Assembly: GCA_000720995.1 (NCBI GenBank)
Contig: JOEL01000065.1
Span: 1 to 55,789, forward strand
Source of the DNA: Streptomyces celluloflavus
GTDB taxonomy: Bacteria > Actinomycetota > Actinomycetes > Streptomycetales > Streptomycetaceae
Direction of reading: 5' to 3'
DNA length: 55,789 nucleotides
The notes under the pieces were generated by a model that saw nothing but the letters and a program-made list of their open reading frames with translations, had not been told where the DNA came from and did no database searches. Shown here piece by piece: positions 12,680 through 21,066 of this stretch. Numbering within the stretch: the stretch's first letter is position 1; each line of letters starts with the position of its first letter. The position numbers were made by a program, and so were the translations under genes.

Positions 12680-15600
12680 GTGAGCGTTGTCATCGTCAAG
12701 CGCCCGCCCCGCGCGCTGCCACCCGAACTTCCCGGTGAGGAGGTGATGCTGGAAGCGCCTCCGGAACTCCCCCGCGAGGGCGAGCAGGAGAACATGCTGA
12801 TGATGTTCATGCCCATGATGGGCATGGGGTCGTCGGCGGCCTTCCTCTTCATGGGCGGCCAGCCGTTCATGAAGATCATGGGCGGCGTCATGGTGGTGTC
12901 GACTCTGGCGATGGCGATCGTACAGATCGTCAAGGCCCGGCAGGGGCCTTCCGGACAAATGCTCCAGGAACGCCAGGACTACCTCAAGTACCTTACCCAG
13001 AAACGGAAAGAGGTACGGCGCACCGCCCGCAAGCAGCGCGACGCCCAGCTGTTCACGCACCCCGAACCGGGCCAGCTGTGGTCGATCGTGGCCGAGGGCA
13101 AGCGGGTGTGGGAGCGCCGGGCGAGCGATCCGGACTTCGCGCAGGTCCGGCTGGGGCTGGGTCCGCAGCAACTGGCCACGCCGCTGAAGGCGCCGGAGAC
13201 CGCGCCGATCGACGAGCTGGAGCCCCTCACCGCACACGCGATGAAGGAGTTCCTCGACAAGCACGGGCATCTGGAGAACCTGCCGCTGGCGGTCTCGCTG
13301 CGCGCCTTCTACCACCTGACGGTCTCCGGTGACCCGGACACCGTCTACGGCACCTCGCGCGCGATCCTCGCCCAGCTGTGCACGCTGCACTCGCCCGAGG
13401 ACCTGGTGGTGGCGGTCGTCGCCTCGCCCGGTGCGCAGGCGGAGTGGGAGTGGACCAAGTGGCTGCCGCAGGTCCAGCACAAGTCCGTGGACGGCGCCGG
13501 CTCGCGACGGCTGGTCGTCGGGGACCTCGGTGAGATAGAGGAGCTGCTGGCGGACGAGCTGGACGGCCGCGGGCGGTTCAACCCGCAGGGCGTTCCGGTG
13601 AGCGACACCCCGCACGTGGTGATCGTGCTGGACGCCGGCGAGGTGCCGATGGACTCGGTGATCGCCGGGGCCGAGGGCCTGCAGGGCGTCACCATCCTTG
13701 AGGTCGTACCGGGCGATCTGGACGAGATCCGCGGCGGTCTGGCCGTGCAGGTGTGGCCGGGCAAGCTGGTGCTGGAGTCGGCGAGCGGCGCGGTCTACAA
13801 CGGCGTCTGCGACACCCTGTCGATCCCCGAGGCGGAGGCGCTGGCGCGTCAGCTCGCGCCGCTGCGGGCCGGTTCGGGTGCGGACGGCGAGGAGCCGCTG
13901 CTGTCCAACCTGGACTTCACGGACCTGATGAACATCGGCGACGCCGGTTCCGTCGATGTGTCGCGTACGTGGCGGCCGCGCACGCTGCACGAGCGGCTGC
14001 GGGTGCCGATCGGTGTCGACAAGGACGGCCAGCCCGTCATGCTCGACATCAAGGAGGCTTCGCAGGAGGGCATGGGCCCGCACGGGCTGTGTGTCGGTGC
14101 GACCGGTTCCGGCAAGTCGGAGGTGCTGCGCACCCTGGTGCTCGCCCTCGCGGTCACCCACTCCTCGGAGACCCTCAACTTCATCCTCGCGGACTTCAAG
14201 GGCGGCGCCACCTTCACCGGGATGTCCGAGATGCCGCACGTCGCGGCGGTGATCACCAACCTCGCCGACGACGTCAGCCTGATCGACCGCATGCGCGACT
14301 CCATCACCGGTGAGCTCCAGCGCCGTCAGGAACTGCTGCGCTCGGCGGGCAACTACGCCAACATCACCGACTACGAGAAGGCGCGTGCCGCGGGTGCCCC
14401 GCTGGACCCGCTGCCGTCGCTGGTGATGGTGCTCGACGAGTTCTCCGAGCTGCTGACCGCCAAGCCCGACTTCATCGACATGTTCATCCAGATCGGCCGG
14501 ATCGGCCGGTCGATGGGTGTGCACATGCTGCTCGCCTCGCAGCGTCTGGAGGAGGGCAAGCTGCGCGGTCTGGACACCTTCCTCTCGTACCGGCTGGGTC
14601 TGCGGACGTTCTCCGCGGCCGAGTCGCGTACCGCGATCGGTGTGCCGGACGCGTACCACCTGCCGAACGTCCCCGGTTCCGGCATCCTCAAGTACGACAC
14701 CGAGACGATGGTCCAGTTCAAGGCCGCGTATGTCTCGGGGCCCTACCGCGGGCCCGGCGCCGGCGGGGGCGGGGGCGGCAGCCGTACGAACCGGCAGCCG
14801 GTGCCGTTCACGGCGGCGCCGGTCGTCGAGCAGATCATCGAGGAGCCCGGTCCCGTCGAGCCGGCCGAACCGCAGCAGGACGACGCGCTGGCCGACACGG
14901 TGCTGGACGTCATCGTGCAGCGGATGCAGGGCCAGGGCCCGCCGGCGCACCAGGTGTGGCTGCCCCCGCTGGACGAGTCGCCGACCGTCAACCAGCTGCT
15001 CCCGGCGCTCGCGGTCACCCCCGAGCGGGGCGTGCACGCACCCGAGTACACCGCGCTCGGCAAGCTCGTGGTGCCGGTCGCGCTGGTGGACAAGCCGTTC
15101 GAGCAGCGGCGTGACGTGATGTACCTGGACTTCTCCGCGGGCGCCGGTCACGGCCTGGTCGTGGGTGGTCCGCAGTCCGGTAAGTCGACGCTGATCCGGT
15201 CCGCCATCGCCGCGTTCGCGCTGACCCACACCCCGGCCGAAGTGCAGTTCTACTGCCTGGACTTCGGCGGCGGCGGCATGCTCGCGCTGGAGGGGCTGCC
15301 GCACGTCGGCGGCGTCGCCTCGCGACTGGACGCGGAGAAGGTGCGCCGCACGGTCGCCGAGGTCGTCGGCATCCTCAACGAGCGTGAGGAGTTCTTCCGC
15401 GCGAACACCATCGACTCCATGGGGACCTACCGCCAGCGGCGGGCCGCGGGCGCCTTCCCCGACCAGAAGTGGGGCGACGTCTTCCTGGTCATCGACGGCT
15501 GGGGCACGTTCAAGACCGACTACGAGCAGCTCGACCCGGTGATCCTGGACATCGCCGGCCGCGGTCTCGGTTTCGGTATCCACCTCATCGTCGGCGGCTC

Positions 15601-16636
15601 GCGGTACACGGAGGTACGGCCCGCGCTGCGCGACCAGCTCCTCAACCGTGTCGAGCTGCGCCTGGGCGACCCGATGGAGTCGGAGTTCGACCGCAAGCGC
15701 GCGGAGAACGTCCCGATGGGCAAGCCCGGCCGCGGTATGTCCCCCGAGAAGCTGGACTTCCTGGCCGCGCTGCCGCGCCTGGACGGGATGAGCGACACGG
15801 AGTCGCTCAGCGACGGCATGGCGAATCTGGTGGCGACGGTCAGCGAGCACTGGCAGGGCGAGCCCGCTCCCAAGGTGCGGATGCTGCCGACGCTGCTGCA
15901 CGTCAACGAGCTGCCCAAGGGCAGCGACTTCCCGGAGCACGGCATCGCGATCGGTGTCGACGAGACGACGCTGTCGCCGGCGTTCATCGACTTCGAGACC
16001 GATCCGCTGCTGGTCATCTACGGCGAGAGCGAATCGGGCAAGTCCTCGCTGCTGCGCCTGCTGACGAAGCAGATCGCCGAGCGCTACCCGCAGGAGAAGG
16101 CGCTGATGGTGGTCTCCGACTACCGTCGCGCGCTGCTCGGCGAGGTCCCGGAGAGCCATGTGTACAAGTACTGCGCCGCGGGGCCGCAGCTGCAGGAGGT
16201 CATCAGCGGTCTGGCCGGTTCGCTGGGCCGCCGGATGCCGGGCCCGGACGTCACACCGGAGCAGCTGCGCAACCGCAGCTGGTACGACCTGCCGGACGCG
16301 TTCGTGATCGTGGACGACTACGACCTGGTGGCGACCAGCAGCGGCAACCCGCTCCAGCCGCTGCTGGAGTACCTGCCGTTCGCCCGTGACCTGGGTCTGC
16401 GCCTGATCCTGGCGCGCAGCTCGTCGGGGGCCGGCCGGTCCTCGTTCGAGCCGGTGATGCAGCGCACCAAGGAGCTTGGTGCGCAGGGTCTGATCCTCTC
16501 CGGTGACCCGGGTGAGGGCCCGCTGATGGGCAACATCAAGGCGCAGAAGCTGACGCCCGGCCGGGCGCACTTCATCACGCGTAAGCGTGGCGCGCAGCTG
16601 GTCCAGACGGGCTGGCTGCCGGCGAACGGCCGCTGA
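12680..16636 (+). CDS. eccC: Type VII secretion motor ATPase EccC
   Basis: This 1318-aa FtsK/SpoIIIE-type ATPase recognises WXG100 substrates and drives ESX export. Two membrane helices lie at about residues 38-83, followed by three ATPase domains. Their Walker A motifs are GATGSGKS (473-480), GGPQSGKS (829-836) and GESESGKS (1115-1122), each with a Walker B-like hydrophobic-D strand (VMVLDE, VFLVIDGW and FVIVDDYD). A glycine-rich linker of about 20 residues separates domains 1 and 2. EccC is here a single chain, not split into Ca and Cb. The start is GTG at 12680. It is divergent from eccD and converges on the WXG100 pair, with a 19-bp shared terminator. Confidence 0.97.
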   Translation: MSVVIVKRPPRALPPELPGEEVMLEAPPELPREGEQENMLMMFMPMMGMGSSAAFLFMGGQPFMKIMGGVMVVSTLAMAIVQIVKARQGPSGQMLQERQDYLKYLTQKRKEVRRTARKQRDAQLFTHPEPGQLWSIVAEGKRVWERRASDPDFAQVRLGLGPQQLATPLKAPETAPIDELEPLTAHAMKEFLDKHGHLENLPLAVSLRAFYHLTVSGDPDTVYGTSRAILAQLCTLHSPEDLVVAVVASPGAQAEWEWTKWLPQVQHKSVDGAGSRRLVVGDLGEIEELLADELDGRGRFNPQGVPVSDTPHVVIVLDAGEVPMDSVIAGAEGLQGVTILEVVPGDLDEIRGGLAVQVWPGKLVLESASGAVYNGVCDTLSIPEAEALARQLAPLRAGSGADGEEPLLSNLDFTDLMNIGDAGSVDVSRTWRPRTLHERLRVPIGVDKDGQPVMLDIKEASQEGMGPHGLCVGATGSGKSEVLRTLVLALAVTHSSETLNFILADFKGGATFTGMSEMPHVAAVITNLADDVSLIDRMRDSITGELQRRQELLRSAGNYANITDYEKARAAGAPLDPLPSLVMVLDEFSELLTAKPDFIDMFIQIGRIGRSMGVHMLLASQRLEEGKLRGLDTFLSYRLGLRTFSAAESRTAIGVPDAYHLPNVPGSGILKYDTETMVQFKAAYVSGPYRGPGAGGGGGGSRTNRQPVPFTAAPVVEQIIEEPGPVEPAEPQQDDALADTVLDVIVQRMQGQGPPAHQVWLPPLDESPTVNQLLPALAVTPERGVHAPEYTALGKLVVPVALVDKPFEQRRDVMYLDFSAGAGHGLVVGGPQSGKSTLIRSAIAAFALTHTPAEVQFYCLDFGGGGMLALEGLPHVGGVASRLDAEKVRRTVAEVVGILNEREEFFRANTIDSMGTYRQRRAAGAFPDQKWGDVFLVIDGWGTFKTDYEQLDPVILDIAGRGLGFGIHLIVGGSRYTEVRPALRDQLLNRVELRLGDPMESEFDRKRAENVPMGKPGRGMSPEKLDFLAALPRLDGMSDTESLSDGMANLVATVSEHWQGEPAPKVRMLPTLLHVNELPKGSDFPEHGIAIGVDETTLSPAFIDFETDPLLVIYGESESGKSSLLRLLTKQIAERYPQEKALMVVSDYRRALLGEVPESHVYKYCAAGPQLQEVISGLAGSLGRRMPGPDVTPEQLRNRSWYDLPDAFVIVDDYDLVATSSGNPLQPLLEYLPFARDLGLRLILARSSSGAGRSSFEPVMQRTKELGAQGLILSGDPGEGPLMGNIKAQKLTPGRAHFITRKRGAQLVQTGWLPANGR

Positions 16637-16655
16637 CCGGCCGTCCGGAACCACC

Positions 16656-16699
16656 ACGGCGGTGGGGCGCCCCTCCTGGAAGGGGCGCCCCACCGCCGT
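16656..16699. terminator. Bidirectional terminator after eccC
   Basis: A perfect 19-bp stem (16656-16674 with 16681-16699) with a 6-base loop, followed by TTTCG, lies between the convergent eccC and WXG100-like genes. Confidence 0.9.
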
Positions 16700-16743
16700 T
16701 TCGTGTGTCCGCCGTGGCGGCGGGCCGGGGCGCGGGGCCCGGG

Positions 16744-17511
16744 TCAGCCGAAGGCGCCGTGCCGGCCGACGTCCGGTCCGGACCCCTCGGCCGGCGCGGA
16801 GCCGCCCCGGGGCCCGGCGGCATCGGGCGGGGTGCTCGCCGCGCCGCCGGCCGCGGCTGTCCGGTCCGACCGGGGCCGCTGTTCCGGCGGGTCCGTCCGC
16901 CGCGGCCCGGCCGCCGGATCCTGCCCGCCGGCCGGATCCGCGCCGGGCGGGCCCGTCCGTACGCCCTTGGCGATGCCCTCGCCGCCGCGCGGCCGCGCCC
17001 CCCTGGCGTCGTCCGCCCCCGGCGGTCCGAACGGGTCGGGCCCCTGCGGCGCCGTCGAAGCCGCCCATTCCTGGCGTACGGGCGGCCGTTGGCCCTGGCC
17101 GCCCCCGCCGCCGCGCTTGCCGAACGCGCCGCCCAGGGAGGAGGCGAGCTGGCCGAGGGCCATGAAGCCGTACGCGGCGTCGGTGCCCGAGGACCGCGCG
17201 CCCTGGGCGGAGTCGTCCACGGGCGGTGCGCCGTGGTCCGTCCCGTCCCCGGCGGCGGCGGGGGGCGCGGCGGCGGCCGTCTCCAGTTCCGCAGCGGCCA
17301 GTTCGAACGCGGGCAGGGAATCCTCGACGGACCGCTTCAGGCGGTGCCAGTCCGCGGCGAACGCCTCGCCCGCCGGGCCGTGCCAGTTGGCGGACGTGGC
17401 GTCGCCGACGTGCCGGTCCAGACCGCGGACGAGTCCGTCGAGGTGCTGGCCCATGTCCCGCCAGCCGGCCGCCGCCTCGTGCAGGGCCTCCGGGTTGCGC
17501 CGCGCCGTCAC
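16744..17511 (-). CDS. WXG100-like protein with proline/glycine-rich tail
   Basis: This 255-aa protein has an N-terminal helical hairpin of about 85 residues with a WXG motif at residues 43-45 (WHG). A low-complexity Pro/Gly/Ala tail, charged in places, makes up the rest. This is the layout of a T7SS substrate carrying a disordered extension. No C-terminal YxxxD/E was seen. The GTG start at 17511 overlaps the stop of the upstream gene as GTGA, so the two are translationally coupled and probably form a heterodimer. They sit directly beside eccC. No toxin domain is recognisable; it could be a structural or chaperone-like partner instead of an effector. Confidence 0.82.
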   Translation of the reverse strand: MTARRNPEALHEAAAGWRDMGQHLDGLVRGLDRHVGDATSANWHGPAGEAFAADWHRLKRSVEDSLPAFELAAAELETAAAAPPAAAGDGTDHGAPPVDDSAQGARSSGTDAAYGFMALGQLASSLGGAFGKRGGGGGQGQRPPVRQEWAASTAPQGPDPFGPPGADDARGARPRGGEGIAKGVRTGPPGADPAGGQDPAAGPRRTDPPEQRPRSDRTAAAGGAASTPPDAAGPRGGSAPAEGSGPDVGRHGAFG

Positions 17512-17816
17512 CGGATGCTCCGCACCGTCTCGGCCAGCTCTTCCTCGGTCGCCCGGGTGTTCGCGGCGGTCTCCTGGATACCGCCGCCCACCTCGGCGAG
17601 CCGCTCCTGCAGATGGCCGAGGGCGCGCTCGGCCGCTTCGTACAGCTCACGGAACGGCTGGGCCGCCTCATGGCTGCCGAAGCCGTCGCGCAGCGCCTCC
17701 GCGTCCGCTTTCCGTCGGAATGCGGTCAGCTGCCGCCCCAGATCATCCGCGTATATCTCGAAAGTCGCACCGAGTTTGTGCAACGCATCGGTACTGATCC
17801 GGACCTCATCGGACAC
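17508..17816 (-). CDS. WXG100-family helical protein (WXG-less)
   Basis: This 102-aa, almost wholly helical protein has the size of WXG100/ESAT-6 proteins. The turn where W-x-G is expected reads GFGSHEAA (about residues 45-52), so the tryptophan is absent; such members usually pair with a true WXG partner. That partner is probably the overlapping downstream gene. The start is GTG at 17816 behind GGGGGAG. No YxxxD/E motif is seen at the C terminus. Divergent from the 133-aa gene. Confidence 0.8.
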   Translation of the reverse strand: MSDEVRISTDALHKLGATFEIYADDLGRQLTAFRRKADAEALRDGFGSHEAAQPFRELYEAAERALGHLQERLAEVGGGIQETAANTRATEEELAETVRSIR

Positions 17817-18062
17817 CTTTTCTCCCCCAATTCACTGACGGCGGACTGCCGGACACCGCCACAGGTCTAGCACACCCGCATGCGGCCCGAAGTCCCGCCG
17901 AACGGCCGGCGAGCGGAGTGCGGAATACATGCGGATCAATGGGCGGCAATACCGACAACCCCGCCTTGACCTCATGTGCGTGCGGTGCGTGCCCCGTCAT
18001 TAGACTCAGGACGCCGGTGCAGCACACGCGGTTGCTGCGCCACCACGTTCAAGGGGGCAGAG

Positions 18063-18464
18063 ATGAGCAGTGAGCGGCAGATCCAGGACGAGGACCTGAT
18101 GGACGTCGCCCAGGATCCGGAGCAGGCGCACCGGCTGCGGAAAGCACTCAGGACACTGGCGGACAACCCCCATGTCGGGGGCAAGCTCCAGGAGATGGCC
18201 CAGGAGGTGCTCGCCGGGCGGATCGGTATGCGGGACGCCATCCAGACGCCGGGCTACATGGACGCGCTGGGCGACCGGATGAACGAGATCCGGCGCGCGG
18301 CGGAGGACCAGACCCAGGCGGAGCGGGAGGCGTCGCGCGAGCAGTTCGCCGCCTGGCAGAAGCAGCAGGACGAGCAGGAGGACAAGGAGCGCGCCGAGCG
18401 CGACGGTCCCACCGGCAACATCGTCAGCACACCGCGGCGCGGCGGCGCCGGTCACCGGGGCTGA
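18063..18464 (+). CDS. Charged helical hypothetical protein in ESX locus
   Basis: This is a 133-aa soluble protein, strongly charged, with long predicted helices. A C-terminal stretch rich in Glu, Gln, Arg and Lys (about residues 85-120) is likely a coiled coil. The ATG at 18063 is preceded by AAGGGGG. An earlier in-frame start exists but without a ribosome site. It is divergent from the WXG100 pair and ends in a strong hairpin. I do not recognise the family. Its position in the ESX locus suggests an accessory role, such as a chaperone-like or ESX-associated protein, but nothing in the sequence proves this. Confidence 0.75.
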   Translation: MSSERQIQDEDLMDVAQDPEQAHRLRKALRTLADNPHVGGKLQEMAQEVLAGRIGMRDAIQTPGYMDALGDRMNEIRRAAEDQTQAEREASREQFAAWQKQQDEQEDKERAERDGPTGNIVSTPRRGGAGHRG

Positions 18465-18473
18465 CGACCGCCG

Positions 18474-18522
18474 CGTATACGGGGCCGGTTCCGCCACGGG
18501 CGGCGAACCGGCCCTGTATACG
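18474..18522 (+). terminator. Terminator after the 133-aa gene
   Basis: A long, slightly imperfect stem pairs CGTATAC...GGCCGGTTC at 18474 onwards with GAACCGGCC...GTATACG ending at 18522, ten bases past the stop codon. One mismatch and a small bulge are present. Confidence 0.75.
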
Positions 18523-18535
18523 TGACCCGTTCACG

Positions 18536-18890
18536 TACGCATACCCCGTACGGAAGGAAATGGATGGCCGGACCGGGTAATCGGGCACCGGCCACGGGAT
18601 ATCGCCCGGTCCATTCCTTCCGGGCCCCTCCGGTGTTTCCGGTCCTTTCCCCCCTTCCGTTCTCTCCGCGCCCTGCGCTCCTTTTCCGTACGGAGTGGTC
18701 CCGTTTTTGGCGCACATCTGCGGACGGGGAGCGGGCCGGGCGCGGTCCGCGTGGTTTCCGTCACCGCACCGAGTTCCGGCGCCGGTCCGGATTCCGGTCC
18801 GGTCCGGCGCCGATTCCGATTCCGGTTCCGGAACCGCCGTACCCCGGGGGCGCCCGGAGCGCGTCCCGGATCATAGGATCTGCCGGGCAG
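18536..18890. repeat. Non-coding TTCCG-rich tract
   Basis: This is about 350 bases without a supported gene, upstream of the NTPase gene. TTCCG or ATTCCG/GTTCCG recurs about ten times, densest at 18775-18840 where GATTCCG, GGTTCCG and GGTCCGG units follow each other. Composition matches the tract at 1-300. It must carry the promoter of the NTPase operon, but no clear -10/-35 pair was found. Confidence 0.5.
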
Positions 18891-18924
18891 AGACAGGAAT
18901 CCACGACGCGGGAGGGCGGTATTC

Positions 18925-21066
18925 ATGGGGGACGGGGACGCCGTGAACACCTCGGGCCGGGAACGGGCCGACACGGCCGGATACGCACCGCATCCGTACA
19001 TCGGCGGCCGCACCGCCGTGCTCCGCGCGCTCGCGGCCTGGCGGATGCGGTGGCCCGGTGCGCCCCGCGTCGTCGTGCTCACCGGCAGCCCGGGGAGCGG
19101 GCGTTCGCGGCTGGTCACCGGTTTCCTGATGCTGTGCGACCCCGAGTACCGCGAGCGGCTGCCGCTGGACGACCTGGATCCGGCCACCGTGCCACCGGAC
19201 CTCCCGCCGCCCGCCGTACCGAGCCCCGTCGGGCGCACCGCGGCCCAGGTGCTGTGGACCCTCGCCGACCACTTCGGCCTGCCGGCCGTCGGCGCGGACG
19301 ACGTCTTCACCGGACTCGGCGCTCGTGCGGAGCCCGTGACGATCGTGGTGCCCGACGTGGACACGGCCGGTCCGGTACGGGCCGCGCACGAACCCGCCCG
19401 CCTGGTACGGGACGTACTCGTCCCGCTCGCCGCCACCGGCACCGTCCAGCTGCTCGCCGACGTACCGCGCGAACTGGCCGCCGAGCTCGCCGGATCGCTG
19501 CCGGCCGGGCAGGCGCAGCTCATCGACCTCGACGACCCCGAGTGGGCCGACCCCGAGGGACTTGTGCGGCACGCCGAGACCGCGCTCACCCCGTCCGCGG
19601 GCGCCACCGCGCCCCCGTACACCGCCGATCCGGCCGCCCGCCGGGCGCTCGCCGAGACGATGGCCCGGCGTGCCGGAGGGAGCCGGCTGACCGTCCAGCT
19701 CGCCGTCCGGTCGCTGCTGGCGCACCCCGCGGGCTTCGATCCGGCGGACGCGTCCCAGCTGCCGGGGAGCGTCGGCGAGGCGCTCGATCTGCACGCCCGC
19801 CGGCTGGGGGCGGATCCGCGGACCCTGCGGCTGATGCTGGCGCCGCTGGCGTTCGCCGAGGGCGAGGGGCTGCCCGTCCAGCTGTGGGGCGCGCTGGCGG
19901 ACGCCGTCGCCGGACGGGACATGAGCCGGGACCTCGCCGAAGGCATGCTGCTCACCGCCCCGTTCGTCCAGCCTGTCGAGACGGCGGGGGCGGACGAGGC
20001 GGCGGACGGTCCCGGCGCCGGGGCGGCGGGGAGCGGGGCCGACGTGGCCGCGGGCGAGGGCCGCACGGTGCTGCGCCTGACGCACCCCGGGCTCGCCGAG
20101 GAGATCCGCGCCGGCCTGCCGGACGCCCGCGATGCGCAGACCAGGATCGCGATGGCGCTGCTGGCGGCCGTGCCCGGTCAGGACTGGTCCCGGGCCGATC
20201 CGTACCTCCGCGACCATCTCGCGGCGCACACTCTCGACGCCGGTCTGCTCCCCCAGCTCCTCACCGACCCGGGCCTGTTCACCCACGCCGATCCGGTGTC
20301 GCTGCGGGCCGCCGTCGAGGCCGTACCGTTCGACGCGCTGGGTGCCCCGGCCCGTACGTATCTGCGTACCGCTCCCCTGCTCACCCGTATCCGGGCGTCG
20401 GCCGGTATGCGTGCGGCGCTGCTGGAGACCGCGTTCGTGGAGGACGGGCTGACGCCGTACGCCGAGGTGCTGCACGGCCTCGGTCTGGATCTGCCGTGGC
20501 GCACGCTGTGGAGCGTGCCGCTCCCCGGGGTGGCCGGGGTGACGGTCGGGGCGCTCCCCGGGCAGGGCGGGGACGGTACGGAAGCGGTGGGAGCGGCGGA
20601 GGGTTCGGCCGCGGTGTCGGCCGCCCGTCCGGTGGTCGCGCTTCTCGTCCCGGAGGGCACGCCCGGCTCGCGTCCGGCGGGCAGCGGCGGCGGTCCGGCG
20701 CTGCTCGTCCACGATCTGCTGCGGCCGGAGTACGTCGACGCCGACCCGGCACGGGTGCTGACCCCCTCGGACGAGGCGCGGGCGGCGGGGCCGCTCGGGC
20801 TCAGCCGCGGCTCCGACTATCTGCGGGTGTGGTCCCGGGAGAGCGGGGAGGTGGTGGCCGCCCTGATCTCCGACACCCCCTTCACCGGCGCCGACCTGTC
20901 GCCGGACGGTGTCCTCGTCGTCGCCACGGGACGCGGCGTGACCGCCCGGCAGATCACCGCGGCCGGAGCGCCGGCCACGCCCGCGGCCGGTCCCACCGTG
21001 CCCGTCCAGTCCGCCCGCGTCCCGGACGCCGGCGCTTCCCACGGCCTCGAAGGAGACCCCTCGTGA
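18925..21066 (+). CDS. STAND/AAA-like NTPase with altered P-loop
   Basis: This 713-aa protein has an N-terminal nucleotide-binding region: the Walker A-like loop GSPGSGRS is at residues 54-61 and a Walker B-like strand VTIVVPDVD follows at about residue 140. Long Ala/Leu-rich helical segments make up the middle and C terminus. The invariant P-loop lysine is Arg (R60), so ATP hydrolysis may be lost or weak. The ATG at 18925 has GGAGGG upstream. The stop overlaps the next gene's GTG start (GTGA), tying it to the Imm35/deaminase-like/SUKH-4 protein. It is probably a scaffold or sensor partner of that protein. Family placement is inferred from architecture. Confidence 0.72.
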   Translation: MGDGDAVNTSGRERADTAGYAPHPYIGGRTAVLRALAAWRMRWPGAPRVVVLTGSPGSGRSRLVTGFLMLCDPEYRERLPLDDLDPATVPPDLPPPAVPSPVGRTAAQVLWTLADHFGLPAVGADDVFTGLGARAEPVTIVVPDVDTAGPVRAAHEPARLVRDVLVPLAATGTVQLLADVPRELAAELAGSLPAGQAQLIDLDDPEWADPEGLVRHAETALTPSAGATAPPYTADPAARRALAETMARRAGGSRLTVQLAVRSLLAHPAGFDPADASQLPGSVGEALDLHARRLGADPRTLRLMLAPLAFAEGEGLPVQLWGALADAVAGRDMSRDLAEGMLLTAPFVQPVETAGADEAADGPGAGAAGSGADVAAGEGRTVLRLTHPGLAEEIRAGLPDARDAQTRIAMALLAAVPGQDWSRADPYLRDHLAAHTLDAGLLPQLLTDPGLFTHADPVSLRAAVEAVPFDALGAPARTYLRTAPLLTRIRASAGMRAALLETAFVEDGLTPYAEVLHGLGLDLPWRTLWSVPLPGVAGVTVGALPGQGGDGTEAVGAAEGSAAVSAARPVVALLVPEGTPGSRPAGSGGGPALLVHDLLRPEYVDADPARVLTPSDEARAAGPLGLSRGSDYLRVWSRESGEVVAALISDTPFTGADLSPDGVLVVATGRGVTARQITAAGAPATPAAGPTVPVQSARVPDAGASHGLEGDPS

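Noticed and set aside
12584-17671. A 1,695-codon open frame antisense to eccC
   Set aside because: It is the mirror of a high-G+C coding sequence. Its composition is Arg/Gln/His-rich with no domain, and eccC on the other strand is certain.
17966-18006. TTGACC...TAGACT as promoter of the 133-aa gene
   Set aside because: The spacing of 29 bases is too long for a normal sigma factor pair, although TAGACT alone could be a -10 box.
18522-21062. An open frame joined in phase to the SUKH-4 gene, giving a 1311-codon protein
   Set aside because: The upstream part is Arg/Pro-rich shadow sequence overlapping the NTPase gene in another frame. The GTG at 21063 has a proper ribosome site and family start.
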